A stretch of 49,705 bases of DNA from Staphylococcus massiliensis CCUG 55927 (GCF_000298075.1 NZ_JH815593.1:729742-779446), one strand, 5' to 3'. Counted from the first letter of the stretch, positions 22,911 through 35,644 are shown. The notes: generated by a model from the letters alone, not told the origin. Numbers and translations: made by a program.

Positions 22911-23201
22911 TTAAAACATCATAACTAAAATATAATTGAATATACTTTGTAGACCTTTCATAAAGAAATGTACTACCACAATAGCTACCAATGAAGAAAT
23001 ATCAATCATACCAATTGGTGGAATGATCTTTCTAAATGGTTCTAAATAAGGCTCGTACATCTTAGCCATAAATTCTCCAAACTTCGAATCTCTTGCGCCT
23101 GGTAACCAAGACATAAAAATATATACAATTAAGCCATAATAGTAAATTTGAGCTATAAAAATGATAAATTTAAATATCGTAACTAATAAGTCCATACTCA
23201 T
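22911..23201 (-). CDS. ylmG: YggT-family membrane protein YlmG
   Basis: Small integral membrane protein of the YggT family, found next to sepF in many Gram-positive bacteria; a role in division or envelope integrity is inferred from that conservation. The 96-residue protein has two hydrophobic segments (about 5-30 and 65-92) around the family loop SWLPGARDSKFGEFMAKMYEPYLEPFRKIIP. An AGAGG ribosome site precedes MSMDLL. It follows sepF closely. Confidence 0.92.
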   Translation of the reverse strand: MSMDLLVTIFKFIIFIAQIYYYGLIVYIFMSWLPGARDSKFGEFMAKMYEPYLEPFRKIIPPIGMIDISSLVAIVVVHFFMKGLQSIFNYILVMMF

Positions 23202-23214
23202 TTTATACTAACCT

Positions 23215-23814
23215 CTAATCTCTTGGGTGATCATACTCATACGATTCAATCTGGTCAGTAATCGTACCTGCAACCTCAACATTGTCAGGTGTACATAAGA
23301 AGATATCTTGACCAACTCGTTGGATGTCCCCACCAATTGCATAAACAGTACCACTTAAGAAGTCAATAATACGTTTAGCAGAAACATTATCGATACGTTG
23401 TAAATTCACTAACGTTGCACGACGGTTTTTAAGTTCATCTGCAATATCTTGCGTATCAGAGAATACACGTGGTTCAAATAAGCACATTTTAGAACTTTCT
23501 TGTACGTTTTGATATTGATCTTGGTTCATATTTACCACATTCCTTGTCTGGTGGTTAGATGTACCTTGTTGAGATACATTTAATCTTGAAGTTTGTTTTT
23601 TTGGAACTGACTGAAGTGAATGCGCTTTATTTGAAGATTGTTTATGATTCTTACCTTGATTCGTAGTGTTTGATTTCGGTTTCTGTTTACGTTCATTTTT
23701 AGCTTCTTCGTCACGTCTTTGCTGTTCACGTCGTTCACGTTGTTCTCTTTCTTCTACAACTTCATCCTCTTCTTCCATTACGAAAAAACCATTAAATAAA
23801 TCTTTGATAGCCAT
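23215..23814 (-). CDS. sepF: Cell division protein SepF
   Basis: FtsZ-binding, membrane-anchoring protein that forms rings and assists septum formation. The 199-residue protein has a short amphipathic N terminus ([11 protein letters not shown]), a charged Gln/Asn-rich linker (about 20-110) and a C-terminal SepF domain containing LVNLQRID and [18 protein letters not shown]. Start is supported by AGAGGAGTG. It lies in the standard order ylmE-sepF-ylmG. Confidence 0.95.
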   Translation of the reverse strand: MAIKDLFNGFFVMEEEDEVVEEREQRERREQQRRDEEAKNERKQKPKSNTTNQGKNHKQSSNKAHSLQSVPKKQTSRLNVSQQGTSNHQTRNVVNMNQDQYQNVQESSKMCLFEPRVFSDTQDIADELKNRRATLVNLQRIDNVSAKRIIDFLSGTVYAIGGDIQRVGQDIFLCTPDNVEVAGTITDQIESYEYDHPRD

Positions 23815-23818
23815 GGAT

Positions 23819-24493
23819 TCACTCCTCTTTTCCTACTAAACTTGTTCCAATTCTAACATATGTAGCGCCTTCTTCGGTAGCAATCATGTAGTCATTACTC
23901 ATACCCATTGATAATTCAGTACATGGCGCGTGCGCTAATCCGAGTGCTTTTATTTCATCGCGTTTATGTCTTAATTTACTAAATATTTCTTTCAATTCTG
24001 CTTCATCATCCGTATAAGGTGCCATCGTCATTAAACCTACAACTTCAATTTTCGAATAGTCACCTAACATTTTGATAAAGTCCTCTACTGCATCGAGCTC
24101 TAATCCATGTTTAGAAGCTTCGCCAGATACATTCACTTGAACAAAGCATTTCACAACATCGTCTGCTCTTTTTTCAATCTCTTTCGCTAAACTCTTGCGA
24201 TCTAATGCGTGTAAGTAGTCGACATCATTAATCACTTCTTTAACCTTACGAGATTGAAGTGAACCGATAAAGTGCATCACGCTATCTTCAGGTAATGCTT
24301 TTTTCTTCTCTAAAAAGCCCTCTATGCGGTTCTCGCCAAAGTCTCTGATACCTGCATCATAAGCACTTTGTGCACGCTCTATTGTAACATACTTCGTAAC
24401 GGCAATCACGCGAGGTTCATTCGAAGTAAGTTCAGTATTATGATGTTTTGTAAGATTCTTTGAAATATTTGTATAATTCTCTTTAACGTTCAT
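23819..24493 (-). CDS. ylmE: Pyridoxal-phosphate homeostasis protein (YggS/YlmE)
   Basis: PLP-binding TIM-barrel protein without known catalysis that buffers vitamin B6 and amino-acid metabolism. The 224-residue protein has the PLP lysine in VIAVTKYV near residue 33, plus FGENRIEGF and the phosphate-binding SMGMSNDY and VRIGTSLVG near the C terminus. It is the second gene after pgeF in the divisome-linked operon. Confidence 0.94.
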   Translation of the reverse strand: MNVKENYTNISKNLTKHHNTELTSNEPRVIAVTKYVTIERAQSAYDAGIRDFGENRIEGFLEKKKALPEDSVMHFIGSLQSRKVKEVINDVDYLHALDRKSLAKEIEKRADDVVKCFVQVNVSGEASKHGLELDAVEDFIKMLGDYSKIEVVGLMTMAPYTDDEAELKEIFSKLRHKRDEIKALGLAHAPCTELSMGMSNDYMIATEEGATYVRIGTSLVGKEE

Positions 24494-24507
24494 TTAATAC
24501 ACCTCAT

Positions 24508-25296
24508 TTACTTTTGACCTATAAAAGCGAGCATTCTACCTGTTTGTCCTTTTTCTAAACGATACGAAAAGAAATCATCTCGTATCTCAGTCGTTGTAAG
24601 ATGTGTGACATCAATATTTGATTCAGGTACACCTTTATAGATACATAAAAGTTGATTTGCATGCTTTAAATCTATTCCATAACGATCTTCATCACGTTTA
24701 TCAATATACGCATTTACATCAATTGGTAGCGCCTCAAATTGGGATTTAATGTCCGCATTAATTTCGTAACTATTAGATGTCGCAGGACCAATGACAACGT
24801 GTAAATCATCGAGATTAAAATCAATTGCATCTATCATATTACACACAATTTGACTTACCGTACCACGCCAACCAGCATGAGCAAGTCCAACGTAGTGATG
24901 CTTTTCACTATAGAAATAAATAGGCACACAATCCGCATAACACATCGTTAACAACACGTCTTGATCATATGTATAGATACCATCGATGCCGTGTAAGTCA
25001 TCAGTGAGTTCTCTAATATTGATACCACGATGCGCGCGTGTAACTTCTTGAATGTGATTTTGATGCGTTTGAATGGGAAAGACCCAGTTTTCGACATCAA
25101 ATTGAATCTCGTTCGCAAGCATGTCTTGATGTTGCGATACGTTGTTACGATCGTCATCTATGTATCGCGCCATGTTAAAGCTATCTTTAGGGTAAGCACT
25201 AAACCCACCCTGTCTTGTTGTCATCCCAATTGTAACATGATTCAGACATTTGTCTTCATATGCTACGTGATGTTGATGATATTTAAACTTTTCCAT
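24508..25296 (-). CDS. pgeF: Peptidoglycan editing factor PgeF (multicopper-type laccase fold, YlmD)
   Basis: Cytoplasmic DUF152/YfiH enzyme. In E. coli PgeF prevents incorporation of serine in place of alanine in the muropeptide, and related enzymes act on purine nucleosides. The 262-residue protein has the metal-binding histidine/cysteine motifs CYADCVPI and [10 protein letters not shown]. The start is MEKFKYHQ, with GTGGAGTGG seven bases before it. An own promoter lies upstream, so it begins the pgeF-ylmE-sepF-ylmG unit. Confidence 0.92.
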   Translation of the reverse strand: MEKFKYHQHHVAYEDKCLNHVTIGMTTRQGGFSAYPKDSFNMARYIDDDRNNVSQHQDMLANEIQFDVENWVFPIQTHQNHIQEVTRAHRGINIRELTDDLHGIDGIYTYDQDVLLTMCYADCVPIYFYSEKHHYVGLAHAGWRGTVSQIVCNMIDAIDFNLDDLHVVIGPATSNSYEINADIKSQFEALPIDVNAYIDKRDEDRYGIDLKHANQLLCIYKGVPESNIDVTHLTTTEIRDDFFSYRLEKGQTGRMLAFIGQK

Positions 25297-25342
25297 TGAT
25301 ATCCACTCCACTTTTTTAAAAGACACCGACCTAACGCGTGAC

Positions 25343-25371
25343 ATTATAAAAATAAGGTCTAACAAAGTCAA
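25343..25371 (-). promoter_or_regulatory. Promoter of pgeF
   Basis: TTGACT (25371-25366), 17-bp spacer, TATAAT (25348-25343) on the minus strand: near-consensus. The -35 box lies in the 3' arm of the ftsZ terminator. Confidence 0.88.
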
Positions 25372-25434
25372 TATAACTTGAACACCTCATCAGTATCAAG
25401 CAGTATGACGCGCATACCTGACTTTCTTAGACCT
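25343..25434 (-). terminator. ftsZ terminator overlapping the pgeF promoter
   Basis: AGGTCTAAGAAAGTCA (25434-25419) pairs with TGACTTTGTTAGACCT (25370-25355), 16 bp with one mismatch, around a 48-nt loop, followed by TTATTTTTAT. It begins about 40 bases after the ftsZ stop. Confidence 0.75.
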
Positions 25435-25471
25435 CTTTATTTAACCAATCGTTAAAAGGTAATTCGTATGA

Positions 25472-26638
25472 TTAACGTCTAGTTCTTCTAGAACGTCTTT
25501 CTTCTCTGTTACGAATGAAGCTTGGAATATCATCTTCATTAGTAGAAGTGCTTCTAACATCACTTGCTGGTTCTTGTTGATTAGAAGGTGCTTGATTACG
25601 GTTAGAAAGACTTTCTTCTTGTTTAGCTCCAGTAACACTTGAACCAAATCCAGTGTTAGATTGTTTACGAGCGTGAGTTGAAGGTTTGTCTTCGAAACCT
25701 GTAGCGATTACAGTAACAACAATTTCATCTTGAAGTTCAGGGTTGATTACTGTACCAAAGATCATGTTTACGTCTTCATCAGCAGCATCTTGTACGATGT
25801 CTGCAGCTTCTTGAGCTTCAAATAGTGATAAAGATTCGCCACCTGTGATGTTCATTAACACACCTTGTGCGCCAACGATAGATGTTTCAAGTAATGGTGA
25901 TGAAATTGCTTTCTTAGCAGCTTCAACGGCACGGTTTTCACCAGAAGAAACACCGATACCCATAAGCGCTGAACCTTGGTTAGACATGATTGTTTTAACG
26001 TCTGCAAAGTCAAGGTTAACTTCACCAGATACAGCGATTAAGTCTGAGATACCTTGAACACCTTGGCGTAATACGTTATCTGCTTCTTTGAATGCTTCCA
26101 TCATTGGTGTAGATTTATCAACGATATCTAATAAGCGGTCGTTAGGGATAACGATTAATGTATCTACTGCAGCTTTCATTGATTCAACACCAGCAGCAGC
26201 TTGTGTTTGACGTTTACGGCCTTCGAAACCGAATGGACGTGTAACAACACCAACAGTTAATGCGCCCATTTCTTTAGCGATTTTAGCAACAACTGGTGCA
26301 GCACCTGTACCAGTTCCGCCACCCATACCAGCTGTTACGAATACCATGTCCGCACCTTGGATAGCGTCTTCGATTTGTTCACGTGATTCTTCAGCAGCTT
26401 TTTTACCAATTTCAGGGTTAGCGCCTGCGCCTAATCCACGTGTTAATTTTTCACCAATTTGGATTTTAGACTCAGCTTTAGATAAGTTTAAAGCTTGACC
26501 ATCTGTATTGATTGAAATAAATTCAACATTGTTCATACCATGATCAATCATGCGGTTTACAGCGTTGTTACCGCCGCCACCTACACCAATTACCTTTAAA
26601 GTAGCTAAATGATTAAATCCTTGTTCAAATTCTAACAT
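25472..26638 (-). CDS. ftsZ: Cell division protein FtsZ
   Basis: Tubulin-like GTPase forming the Z ring. The 388-residue protein has the GTP-binding [10 protein letters not shown] near residue 107 and the T7-loop region around [11 protein letters not shown]. The variable linker (about 315-370) is followed by a C-terminal tail [19 protein letters not shown], which binds FtsA, SepF and EzrA and ends in a strongly basic stretch. AGGAGGAAATATAA precedes the ATG. It follows ftsA in the conserved order. Confidence 0.98.
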   Translation of the reverse strand: MLEFEQGFNHLATLKVIGVGGGGNNAVNRMIDHGMNNVEFISINTDGQALNLSKAESKIQIGEKLTRGLGAGANPEIGKKAAEESREQIEDAIQGADMVFVTAGMGGGTGTGAAPVVAKIAKEMGALTVGVVTRPFGFEGRKRQTQAAAGVESMKAAVDTLIVIPNDRLLDIVDKSTPMMEAFKEADNVLRQGVQGISDLIAVSGEVNLDFADVKTIMSNQGSALMGIGVSSGENRAVEAAKKAISSPLLETSIVGAQGVLMNITGGESLSLFEAQEAADIVQDAADEDVNMIFGTVINPELQDEIVVTVIATGFEDKPSTHARKQSNTGFGSSVTGAKQEESLSNRNQAPSNQQEPASDVRSTSTNEDDIPSFIRNREERRSRRTRR

Positions 26639-26667
26639 TTATATTTCCTCCTAATCTTTGTGGCTCG

Positions 26668-28086
<1,419 letters not shown>

Positions 28087-28190
28087 TTACTATTCATCAT
28101 TACGCTATGTTAAGTTTACAATAACAAACTTTTAATGTGAACTATAAAGCCAATTAAATACAATATTTTTTGATTATTGTCATTTCATGG

Positions 28191-29192
28191 TTATTCTTTA
28201 TTTTGTTCACTATTGTTGTTTTCTTTGTTTTTTTGGTCTTTTTCTTTAGAATCGCTTTCTTTCGAACCATCTTTTTTAGCTTTGTCTTCTTTTTTCTTAA
28301 CTTGAGTATCTTGCTTAATTTGATTTAAAGCGTTCTGAAGTTCATCTTTAGCTTCCGTTTCAGCTTGAGTTTTCGTTTTAACTTCCTTGTCTGTTTCAGA
28401 ACCACCAGATGATGCTTTGATATTTTCGTATGGAATGAAAGTTGCGCCAACAGATAAATCAATAAAGCCATCTTGTTTCAACTTGCCTGATTCATCTTTT
28501 TCTAAAGCATTAGACATTTTAGGATAATACTTCATTTTATCTGCGATTGTCGTAATTTCACCAACAACTTGCAAATTATCTTTCATAAATAAATTAATTT
28601 TATTTTGTTTGGTTGCTTCTGGTTGATAACTTACTTCAGAAATTAAACTTCTAATATTAGGTTTCATTTCTGATAAGGCTTGAGCAATACGGTCTCTTTT
28701 CTCACCTTGGAACCCTTCAAGTACAGGTACATTTGTAGGTAACTTATCTTTATAGTCTTTAAGCATGCCGCCATTTTCAAGTAATGGCACGTACTTATCT
28801 TTATGCTTAACTAAACCAACCACATCATACTCATTTACATTAACCTTCAAGGTATTCGGCAATGATTTTTTCATTTCGGCGTCCTTAACCAAGTCATGAT
28901 CTTTTATCTTTTGCTCAGTTTTACCTGCATCGAACGTATACATACGTGCGTTATTTTTAACGTCCAATTGATCTTCGATGTATGACTTAGATACGAAATG
29001 ATTACCTTTAATTTCAACATTTGAAATCTTACTTAAAGGCGTGAACATATATATGAGTATTAGACCTACGATAAATAACAGACCAAGAATGATGCCAAGT
29101 TGAATTTGTTTACGGCGTTTTCTTTGTTTGCGTCTTTTTTCTTTAATGTAATCATTATTTATAGGTTTTACACGATCAGCCAATTTAGTCAC
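28191..29192 (-). CDS. divIB: Cell division protein DivIB (FtsQ)
   Basis: Bitopic divisome protein that works with DivIC and FtsL outside the membrane. The 333-residue protein has a basic cytoplasmic N terminus (EKRRKQRKRRKQ), one transmembrane helix (about 30-51), a POTRA domain (about 52-125), a beta domain, and a Lys/Glu/Gln-rich low-complexity tail. It is shorter than the S. aureus protein, mainly in the cytoplasmic part. The start is uncertain: GTG at 29192 is only three bases from AAAGG; a TTG three codons on has better spacing. Confidence 0.93.
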   Translation of the reverse strand: MTKLADRVKPINNDYIKEKRRKQRKRRKQIQLGIILGLLFIVGLILIYMFTPLSKISNVEIKGNHFVSKSYIEDQLDVKNNARMYTFDAGKTEQKIKDHDLVKDAEMKKSLPNTLKVNVNEYDVVGLVKHKDKYVPLLENGGMLKDYKDKLPTNVPVLEGFQGEKRDRIAQALSEMKPNIRSLISEVSYQPEATKQNKINLFMKDNLQVVGEITTIADKMKYYPKMSNALEKDESGKLKQDGFIDLSVGATFIPYENIKASSGGSETDKEVKTKTQAETEAKDELQNALNQIKQDTQVKKKEDKAKKDGSKESDSKEKDQKNKENNNSEQNKE

Positions 29193-29197
29193 ACCCT

Positions 29198-30547
29198 TTA
29201 ATTTGATGGCAAGTTACTGTAAAAGCTATCGATAAATGATTGGCCACGCTCTTCAAATGTGCCATATTGATCCCAACTTGCACAAGCTGGCGATAATAGT
29301 ACCACATCATTTGGTTCAATCACATCTTGTAACTTATCTACAGCGTCCTTAACATCTTGTGCTTGAATCACGTACTTACCTTGACTTTCACCAAGTTTCG
29401 TAAACTTCTCTTGCGTTTGTCCAAATGTTACCATGACGCGAACATTATCCATATATGGTATCAGCTCATCGAAGCCATTACCACGATCTAAGCCACCGCA
29501 AAGCCATATAATTGGTTGATCAAACGAACTTAAAGCAAATTGAGTCGCAAGCGTATTCGTCGCTTTTGAATCATTATAATACTTATTCATTCGATTTGAA
29601 CCAATGTATTGAAGTCTATGATCAATACCTGAGAATGTCGTTAACGTCGTATTGATAGATTTAATTGGAACACCCGCTAATATCGCTGCGAGCACTGCAG
29701 CCAGTATATTCTCTAAGTTATGCTCCCCTGGCAATACAATATCATCTTTGTGAATAATTCTCATTTGGTTATAAACAATATATCCGTCTTTTACATAGAT
29801 GCCATCCACTTCTTGTTGTGTTGAAAAGTAAAGCACTTTGGACTTAATTTGATCCGCTTCAATTAAATGACGTTGGTTATAATTAAAAATTAAATAATCA
29901 TTTTCATCCTGATTCTGATAGATACGTTTTTTAGCGTTCTGATAATTTTCTTGTGTTTCATGATAATCAAGGTGAGCTGAATAAATGTTCGTAATAATCG
30001 CAATATGTGGTTTATAAGTCTTCGTGCCTAATAATTGGAACGATGACAGTTCAGTAATCATATAAGCGTCAGACTCAACCTCTTCTGCAACCTTAGAGGC
30101 TACAACACCAATGTTACCAGAAATATGGCCTGTTACACGGCTTGTTTTAAACATGTCACCAATTAAAGATGTTACTGTTGTTTTACCATTGGTACCTGTA
30201 ACACCAATAATAGGTGCTTCAGAAATAAGGTAGCTTAGTTCAACTTCTGTTAAAATTTCCAAGTCCTTCTCAATGGCCTTTTCAAGAATAGGAATATGGT
30301 AAGGGATGCCTGGATTCTTAACAATAATCGGATCGTTATCTAATAAAGTTAGCGGATGTTCATCATCCACAACAGTAATGCCCTTACTCTCTAAATCGAT
30401 TTTAAATGGATCGTTCGTTAAATCTTTGCCATCGTTAACCGTAACTTTGGCACCTAATCTATGTAACACTTGTGCCGATTCATAACCGCTCTTTGCTAAA
30501 CCTAATACTAATACCTCTTTATCTCTAAGCCCTTGATAATCCTTCAT
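29198..30547 (-). CDS. murD: UDP-N-acetylmuramoyl-L-alanine--D-glutamate ligase
   Basis: Adds D-glutamate to UDP-MurNAc-L-Ala in the cytoplasm. The 449-residue Mur ligase has the ATP loop GTNGKTT at 118-124, a central domain with the HLDYH metal-site motif, and the C-terminal rossmann-like domain with the SPACASWD motif. It follows mraY by one base and precedes divIB by five. Confidence 0.97.
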   Translation of the reverse strand: MKDYQGLRDKEVLVLGLAKSGYESAQVLHRLGAKVTVNDGKDLTNDPFKIDLESKGITVVDDEHPLTLLDNDPIIVKNPGIPYHIPILEKAIEKDLEILTEVELSYLISEAPIIGVTGTNGKTTVTSLIGDMFKTSRVTGHISGNIGVVASKVAEEVESDAYMITELSSFQLLGTKTYKPHIAIITNIYSAHLDYHETQENYQNAKKRIYQNQDENDYLIFNYNQRHLIEADQIKSKVLYFSTQQEVDGIYVKDGYIVYNQMRIIHKDDIVLPGEHNLENILAAVLAAILAGVPIKSINTTLTTFSGIDHRLQYIGSNRMNKYYNDSKATNTLATQFALSSFDQPIIWLCGGLDRGNGFDELIPYMDNVRVMVTFGQTQEKFTKLGESQGKYVIQAQDVKDAVDKLQDVIEPNDVVLLSPACASWDQYGTFEERGQSFIDSFYSNLPSN

Positions 30548-30548
30548 T

Positions 30549-31514
30549 TTAGTTCACTCCTAACCATAGACCGATTAAGCCTGAAATTAAACCAACAGTC
30601 CAGAATACAATAACGACTTTCCATTCACTCCATCCACATAATTCAAAGTGGTGATGTAGTGGACTCATCTTAAAGATACGTTTACCAGTTAATTTAAATG
30701 AAGTAACTTGAATCATGACAGATAACGTCTCAAGTACGAATACTAAGCCAACAAAGATTAATGTAATTTCTTGGTTCAACATAATTGAGATCGTTGCGAA
30801 GATACCACCTAGTGCTAAGCTTCCTGTGTCCCCCATAAATACTTTAGCTGGGTTTAAGTTATAAGGTAGGAAACCAAGTAATGCGCAAACCATGATGATA
30901 CAGAAAGTTCCAATTGCTGGTTCATTTAAGATAAAGCTCATAATTGCATAAATTGTAAAGCCAATGATTGATAAACCAGTTGCTAGACCATCTAAACCAT
31001 CTGTTAGGTTCACCGCATTTGAAAAGCCAACTTGCCAAAATACAATAAATACAACATAGAAAAATGATAAAGGTAAACTTACATCAGTAAATGGAATATT
31101 AATGCTTGTTGAGAATTTAAAGACATTAAATAACACACATACAATGAAGAAAATGACTGCAATTGCAATTTGTGCTAAGAACTTTTGCTTACTTGTTAAA
31201 CCTTGGTTGTTCTTTTTAACAACGATAATGTAATCATCGATAAATCCAATAAGACCAAATCCAATCGTTACAAATAATAGTAAAAGTAATGGGTTTGGAT
31301 AAGGCATGATCAAACTTGCGATTATCGTCGTAATGATAATACTAATTAAGAATGTTAAACCACCCATAGTAGGTGTTCCGGTCTTTTTCATGTGACTCTG
31401 AGGGCCTTCTTCACGAATACTTTGGCCGAACTTCATGCGTTTTAGTGTCGGTATTAAGATTGGTACTAAAATAAGTGTAATGATTAATGCAATTGCGCCT
31501 AAAATGTATGACAT
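30549..31514 (-). CDS. mraY: Phospho-N-acetylmuramoyl-pentapeptide transferase
   Basis: Integral membrane enzyme transferring phospho-MurNAc-pentapeptide to undecaprenyl phosphate to make lipid I. The 321-residue protein has about ten helices, the acidic pair D93-D94 in FIDDYI, the nucleophile region [12 protein letters not shown] and [12 protein letters not shown], and the HHHFE motif near the C terminus. AAAAGGAGACC precedes the ATG. Confidence 0.97.
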   Translation of the reverse strand: MSYILGAIALIITLILVPILIPTLKRMKFGQSIREEGPQSHMKKTGTPTMGGLTFLISIIITTIIASLIMPYPNPLLLLLFVTIGFGLIGFIDDYIIVVKKNNQGLTSKQKFLAQIAIAVIFFIVCVLFNVFKFSTSINIPFTDVSLPLSFFYVVFIVFWQVGFSNAVNLTDGLDGLATGLSIIGFTIYAIMSFILNEPAIGTFCIIMVCALLGFLPYNLNPAKVFMGDTGSLALGGIFATISIMLNQEITLIFVGLVFVLETLSVMIQVTSFKLTGKRIFKMSPLHHHFELCGWSEWKVVIVFWTVGLISGLIGLWLGVN

Positions 31515-31568
31515 AGTTGGTCTCCTTTTTATATTATTTTTCGACGTTTCATTTCATTATTTTTAGAT

Positions 31569-31640
31569 TAAAAAGAGTGACGAGATTTATAAGCACTTGG
31601 CTTTAGACTATTTGTATGCCAAACCCTAATCCCGTCACTC
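31569..31640 (-). terminator. Hairpin between pbp1 and mraY
   Basis: GAGTGACGGGATT pairs with AATCTCGTCACTC, with an inner TTTGGC/GCCAAG stem, followed by five T on the minus strand. It probably attenuates read-through from pbp1 into mraY, as the two genes are 154 bp apart while the rest of the cluster is tight. Confidence 0.8.
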
Positions 31641-31668
31641 CATCATTCATACAGTTCTTTCTATGCTG

Positions 31669-33837
31669 TTATTCATCTGACTTACCATTGGTGTTCGGTG
31701 CTTCTAATTTAACTTCAATTTTTGCGTCATCTTTCAGTATTTGACCTTGTGAAATCGATTGGTCACTAACGTAACCGCTACCTTTCGTTTTAACGTGAAT
31801 GCCTGTTAATTGTTCAAATGCAACTAGTTGTTCTTTCGTCCAACCTTTCATGTTAGGCATTGTTAAATCTTTATTCGTCATTAACATGACATTTGAATTT
31901 GGTAACAGTTTCGTATCGCCTTCAGGAACTTGCTTTTCAATCTTATCGCCGCCACCAATCACAGTTGCATTGACACCTTGACCTTTTAAGGTATCTTGGG
32001 CTTTTTGAACAGATTGACCAGCAACACTTGGTACTTTCTTATAATGAGGTTCGTTTGCTTCATCTTGCTTATTACCAACATTTAAATACTGAAGTGTATT
32101 CTTCATAACTGGCTTGAATAATTTACTTACACCCATTTCATATGCTTCTTGGTCATTTTGTTGCGCGAGACTCATACCTGAATAAATAAGTATTTCAGGA
32201 TCTTTACTTGGCGCATGACCGATGAAACTTACAAAGTATGGGTTGTCGCCTTCTACGTAACCACCATTTTCAGGGTCGGAAACTTGGGCTGTACCAGTTT
32301 TACCAGCGATATCATAACCGTCGACTCTGTAGTTTTTAGCTTCTGCTTTTTCATTATTAACAACATTATCAAGTTGTTTCATTGTCTTATCAGCAGTTTC
32401 TTCAGTAATCGGTTTACCAATAACCTTTTTACCTTGATTAAAGTATGTCTCATCTTTAATTGGGTTCGTTACTTTATTAACTATAAATGGTTTCAACATA
32501 TTACCTTTATTTAATACAGCTGATTGAGCTTGAATCATTTGGATAGGTGTCACTGTTGATGATTGACCAAAAGCAGATGTCTTTTGTTGTAATTCGTCTT
32601 CCCAAGCAATGTTGCCCTCAGGTTCTGAATCAAAGACACTGTCTGTTTTCTTACCAAATCCAAATTTCTCATACCATGACTGCATCTTGTCGGCGCCGAC
32701 TAGATCTTGAAGTTTCATCATTAATACGTTTGAAGAATACATGAAACCTTCTTTCATCGTAATCTTGCCCCAACCTTCTTTATTCCAGTCATAGATCTTA
32801 TGACCATTGATTTCCATGCTACCTGAATCATATTTTTCATCAGGTTTGAACTTACCTTCTTGGATAGCTGCGGCTAGTCCAAATACTTTAAATGTAGAAC
32901 CTGGTTCATATGTCTCTTGGAATAAATCGTTTTGCCATTTCTTACCGAAGCCTTCTCCAGTTTCTGGATTGAACGTTGGTCTTTGACTGTATGCAAGAAT
33001 TTCACCAGTATCAGCATCCATGACTACGGCAAAGATATCTTTAGGTTGATAACGATTAACCATGTCATCTAAAGCACGTTCTACAAATACTTGTATGTTT
33101 GAATCAATTGTTAAGTGAACATCATCACCACGTTCAGGTTGCTTTTCACGTTTAGAATTTGGCGTAATATAACCCCAAATGTCTCGCGTGAACGAAAGAT
33201 TACCTTTCTTGCCTGATAAGTAACTATCGAATACTTTTTCGATACCTAAAGCACCGTTAATTTCACCTGTTTCAGGATCTTTTGATGCTTTACCAATTAA
33301 GTGCGAAGCAAATTTACCGTTTGGATAGAAACGATGTGTTTCCGGTAAAAGTGACACACCTGGAATATGCATTTTTTCAATCTTTTCTTTATCTTGGAAA
33401 GTTAAGTTCTTACCTTTTTGACCAAACTCAACTTGGAACGCTTTTTTATTATCTAAACGTTTTTTAATTTCTTTTTCTTCCATATCGATAACTTCAGATA
33501 ACTTCTTAGCTGCTTCTTTCGTGTTAACAACATGGCGAGGTTTATCGGATCCTTCACTTGCCTTTTTATCAACAACAGCGACAAGCTTAAATCGTTCCAC
33601 ATCCTCTGCTAAAATCTTCCCGTTACGGTCATAAATTTTACCGCGTTCAGGTTCTTGTTCTTTTTGCGTTAAGTATTTTTCATTGGCTTTCATAATAAGG
33701 TCTTGGCCAGAAGAGTGACCTGTTAACATGATAAAACCATATCTAAAAACCAACAGAAAAAAGAGCAGTCCAAAAATACCAATCAAGAGGACTGCTCCTA
33801 TTTTATTTTTTTTAATTTTAATTTTTCGCTTCGCCAT
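31669..33837 (-). CDS. pbp1: Penicillin-binding protein 1 (class B transpeptidase)
   Basis: Divisome transpeptidase that cross-links septal peptidoglycan, anchored by one N-terminal helix (about 13-36). The 722-residue protein has the dimerisation region, the transpeptidase motifs STFK (serine nucleophile), SSN and KTGTAQ, and two C-terminal PASTA domains (about 600-715). The order and length match staphylococcal PBP1. The start overlaps the ftsL end by 20 bases, so translation is coupled. Confidence 0.96.
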   Translation of the reverse strand: MAKRKIKIKKNKIGAVLLIGIFGLLFFLLVFRYGFIMLTGHSSGQDLIMKANEKYLTQKEQEPERGKIYDRNGKILAEDVERFKLVAVVDKKASEGSDKPRHVVNTKEAAKKLSEVIDMEEKEIKKRLDNKKAFQVEFGQKGKNLTFQDKEKIEKMHIPGVSLLPETHRFYPNGKFASHLIGKASKDPETGEINGALGIEKVFDSYLSGKKGNLSFTRDIWGYITPNSKREKQPERGDDVHLTIDSNIQVFVERALDDMVNRYQPKDIFAVVMDADTGEILAYSQRPTFNPETGEGFGKKWQNDLFQETYEPGSTFKVFGLAAAIQEGKFKPDEKYDSGSMEINGHKIYDWNKEGWGKITMKEGFMYSSNVLMMKLQDLVGADKMQSWYEKFGFGKKTDSVFDSEPEGNIAWEDELQQKTSAFGQSSTVTPIQMIQAQSAVLNKGNMLKPFIVNKVTNPIKDETYFNQGKKVIGKPITEETADKTMKQLDNVVNNEKAEAKNYRVDGYDIAGKTGTAQVSDPENGGYVEGDNPYFVSFIGHAPSKDPEILIYSGMSLAQQNDQEAYEMGVSKLFKPVMKNTLQYLNVGNKQDEANEPHYKKVPSVAGQSVQKAQDTLKGQGVNATVIGGGDKIEKQVPEGDTKLLPNSNVMLMTNKDLTMPNMKGWTKEQLVAFEQLTGIHVKTKGSGYVSDQSISQGQILKDDAKIEVKLEAPNTNGKSDE

Positions 33838-34213
33838 CTTTACGCACTACCTTTACATTGTCGTTCTGAAGACTCATCCCTTGTTTCTCAGCTTTATCGT
33901 AAATGCGTTCATATGAGGAATTTTTCATAGTTTCAGATTTCAATGCACTATTCTGACTGGATTGTTTTTCAATCTTAGCTTCTAAATCTGCTATCTTCCC
34001 ACGTGTATCGTACGCATCCATTTTTAAAGATAGCACATAGATACTGACCAAAGCAATCATTGTAATTAAGGATATGTATAGCACTTTTTCAAGTCTTGTT
34101 AGCTTTACGACTACTTTACGTTTGACCGTTGAAGTTTTAGTTTCCGGCTGCTGCAACGGTTGGTTATAATTAAAGGATTCTCTAGCTTCATCGTACACTC
34201 TTTCTACAGCCAT
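33818..34213 (-). CDS. ftsL: Cell division protein FtsL
   Basis: Small bitopic protein forming a complex with DivIB and DivIC that activates septal synthesis. The 131-residue protein has a basic cytoplasmic N-terminal part, one transmembrane helix (about 45-66) and an extracellular leucine-zipper-like coiled coil (IADLEAKIEKQSSQNSALKS). It sits between rsmH and pbp1 and overlaps the latter. Confidence 0.93.
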   Translation of the reverse strand: MAVERVYDEARESFNYNQPLQQPETKTSTVKRKVVVKLTRLEKVLYISLITMIALVSIYVLSLKMDAYDTRGKIADLEAKIEKQSSQNSALKSETMKNSSYERIYDKAEKQGMSLQNDNVKVVRKDGEAKN

Positions 34214-34229
34214 TCTATAGACGCCCCTT

Positions 34230-35165
34230 CTATTTTAGTATTTCAGCTACACGTAACTTAGCGCTACGTGCTCGATTATTCTCATCTAAATCTGCTTCTG
34301 ATGCCGTAATTGGCTTTCTATTAACTCGTTTTAACTTTGGTGTATACGCCTCTGGTATAACAGGTAAGCCCCTAGGTACATCTGGTCCCTTTTCATACTC
34401 TTGAAAAATTTGTTTACAAAGCCTATCTTCCAAGGAGTGGAACGTGATTACCGAAATTCTTCCATTAACATTCACAAGGTCAATTGCTTCCTCGATTGAA
34501 TCTTCAAATGCTTTGAGTTCATCGTTAACTGCAATTCGTATGGCTTGGAAAATGCGCTTTGCTGGGTGACCACCTTTACGTCTTGCTTTAGCTGGAATAC
34601 CTTCTTTAATAACGTCTACAAGTTGCAAAGTTGTTTCAATTTTAGTTTGTTCTCTCGTGGCTTCAATTCTTCTCGCAATTTGCTTTGAAAATTTCTCTTC
34701 ACCATATCGAAAAAAGATACGAACTAAAGAATCATATGACCATTCATTAACGACTTCATAAGCTGATAATTCTTGATCTTGATTCATACGCATATCTAAT
34801 TTTGCATCGTTATGGTAACTAAATCCGCGTTCTGCCACATCAAGTTGTGGACTAGAAACGCCTAAATCATAGTAAATCCCGTCAACTTTTTCTATATCTA
34901 ATCGCTCTAGGATAGACCTCAGATTTCTAAAGTTATCATGTACAAAAATGACTTTATGTAAATGATCTTTTAAAACCTCACGCGCATTATTTAAAGCTGT
35001 CGTGTCTTGGTCAATCGCAATGAGTTTACCGTTGTCGTTCAATTGATTTAATAAATACAAAGCATGTCCTGCTCCACCAAGTGTACAGTCAATATAAACA
35101 CCATCTTCTTTTATATTTAGTTGGTCAATGGTTTCTTTAAGCATGACACTTACGTGATGAAACAT
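34230..35165 (-). CDS. rsmH: 16S rRNA (cytosine-1402-N4)-methyltransferase
   Basis: AdoMet-dependent enzyme modifying C1402 in the ribosomal P site. The 311-residue protein has the AdoMet motif [10 protein letters not shown] near residue 25, [12 protein letters not shown] near 98, and the C-terminal [10 protein letters not shown]. It is the second gene of the dcw cluster, 15 bases after mraZ. Confidence 0.96.
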   Translation of the reverse strand: MFHHVSVMLKETIDQLNIKEDGVYIDCTLGGAGHALYLLNQLNDNGKLIAIDQDTTALNNAREVLKDHLHKVIFVHDNFRNLRSILERLDIEKVDGIYYDLGVSSPQLDVAERGFSYHNDAKLDMRMNQDQELSAYEVVNEWSYDSLVRIFFRYGEEKFSKQIARRIEATREQTKIETTLQLVDVIKEGIPAKARRKGGHPAKRIFQAIRIAVNDELKAFEDSIEEAIDLVNVNGRISVITFHSLEDRLCKQIFQEYEKGPDVPRGLPVIPEAYTPKLKRVNRKPITASEADLDENNRARSAKLRVAEILK

Positions 35166-35180
35166 ATTTTATCCTCCGTA

Positions 35181-35612
35181 TTATAAATCAAAGTCAATTA
35201 AGTCTTCTGCAATTTCTTCAAAGCTGTCTTCTGAATCTTCGTAGAATTCATTCCAAGTCTCTGTATCCCATATTTCAATACGATTAGAAACTCCGATGAC
35301 AGTACATTCTTTAGAAAGATTTGCATACTTTCTTAAATTTTGCGGGATATTGATTCTCCCTTGTTTGTCTAACTCTACTTCAATCGCACCTGAGAAGAAC
35401 ATACGCATAAATTTACGTGCGTCTTTTTTAGTCATTGGTAAGGTCTTCATCTTTTCTTCAATCAGTTGCCATTCCTCTAAAGTGTAGCCAAACAAGCATT
35501 TGTCGAGGCCCCGCGTGATGATAAAACGTTCATTTAAGTCATAACGAAACTTAGATGGAACGATCATACGCCCTTTAGTATCCAATTTGTTTTCGTATTC
35601 ACCCATGAACAT
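35181..35612 (-). CDS. mraZ: Transcriptional regulator MraZ
   Basis: AbrB/SpoVT-like DNA-binding protein that controls the start of the dcw cluster. The 143-residue protein has two MraZ repeats with the DxxxR signatures [14 protein letters not shown] (about 10-24) and [14 protein letters not shown] (about 85-99). It is the first gene of the cluster, with GAGGTGAGGTGA as ribosome site and three GTGG repeats in its promoter region. Confidence 0.96.
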   Translation of the reverse strand: MFMGEYENKLDTKGRMIVPSKFRYDLNERFIITRGLDKCLFGYTLEEWQLIEEKMKTLPMTKKDARKFMRMFFSGAIEVELDKQGRINIPQNLRKYANLSKECTVIGVSNRIEIWDTETWNEFYEDSEDSFEEIAEDLIDFDL

Positions 35613-35644
35613 TATTTTATCACCTCACCTCTATTTATAATTTA

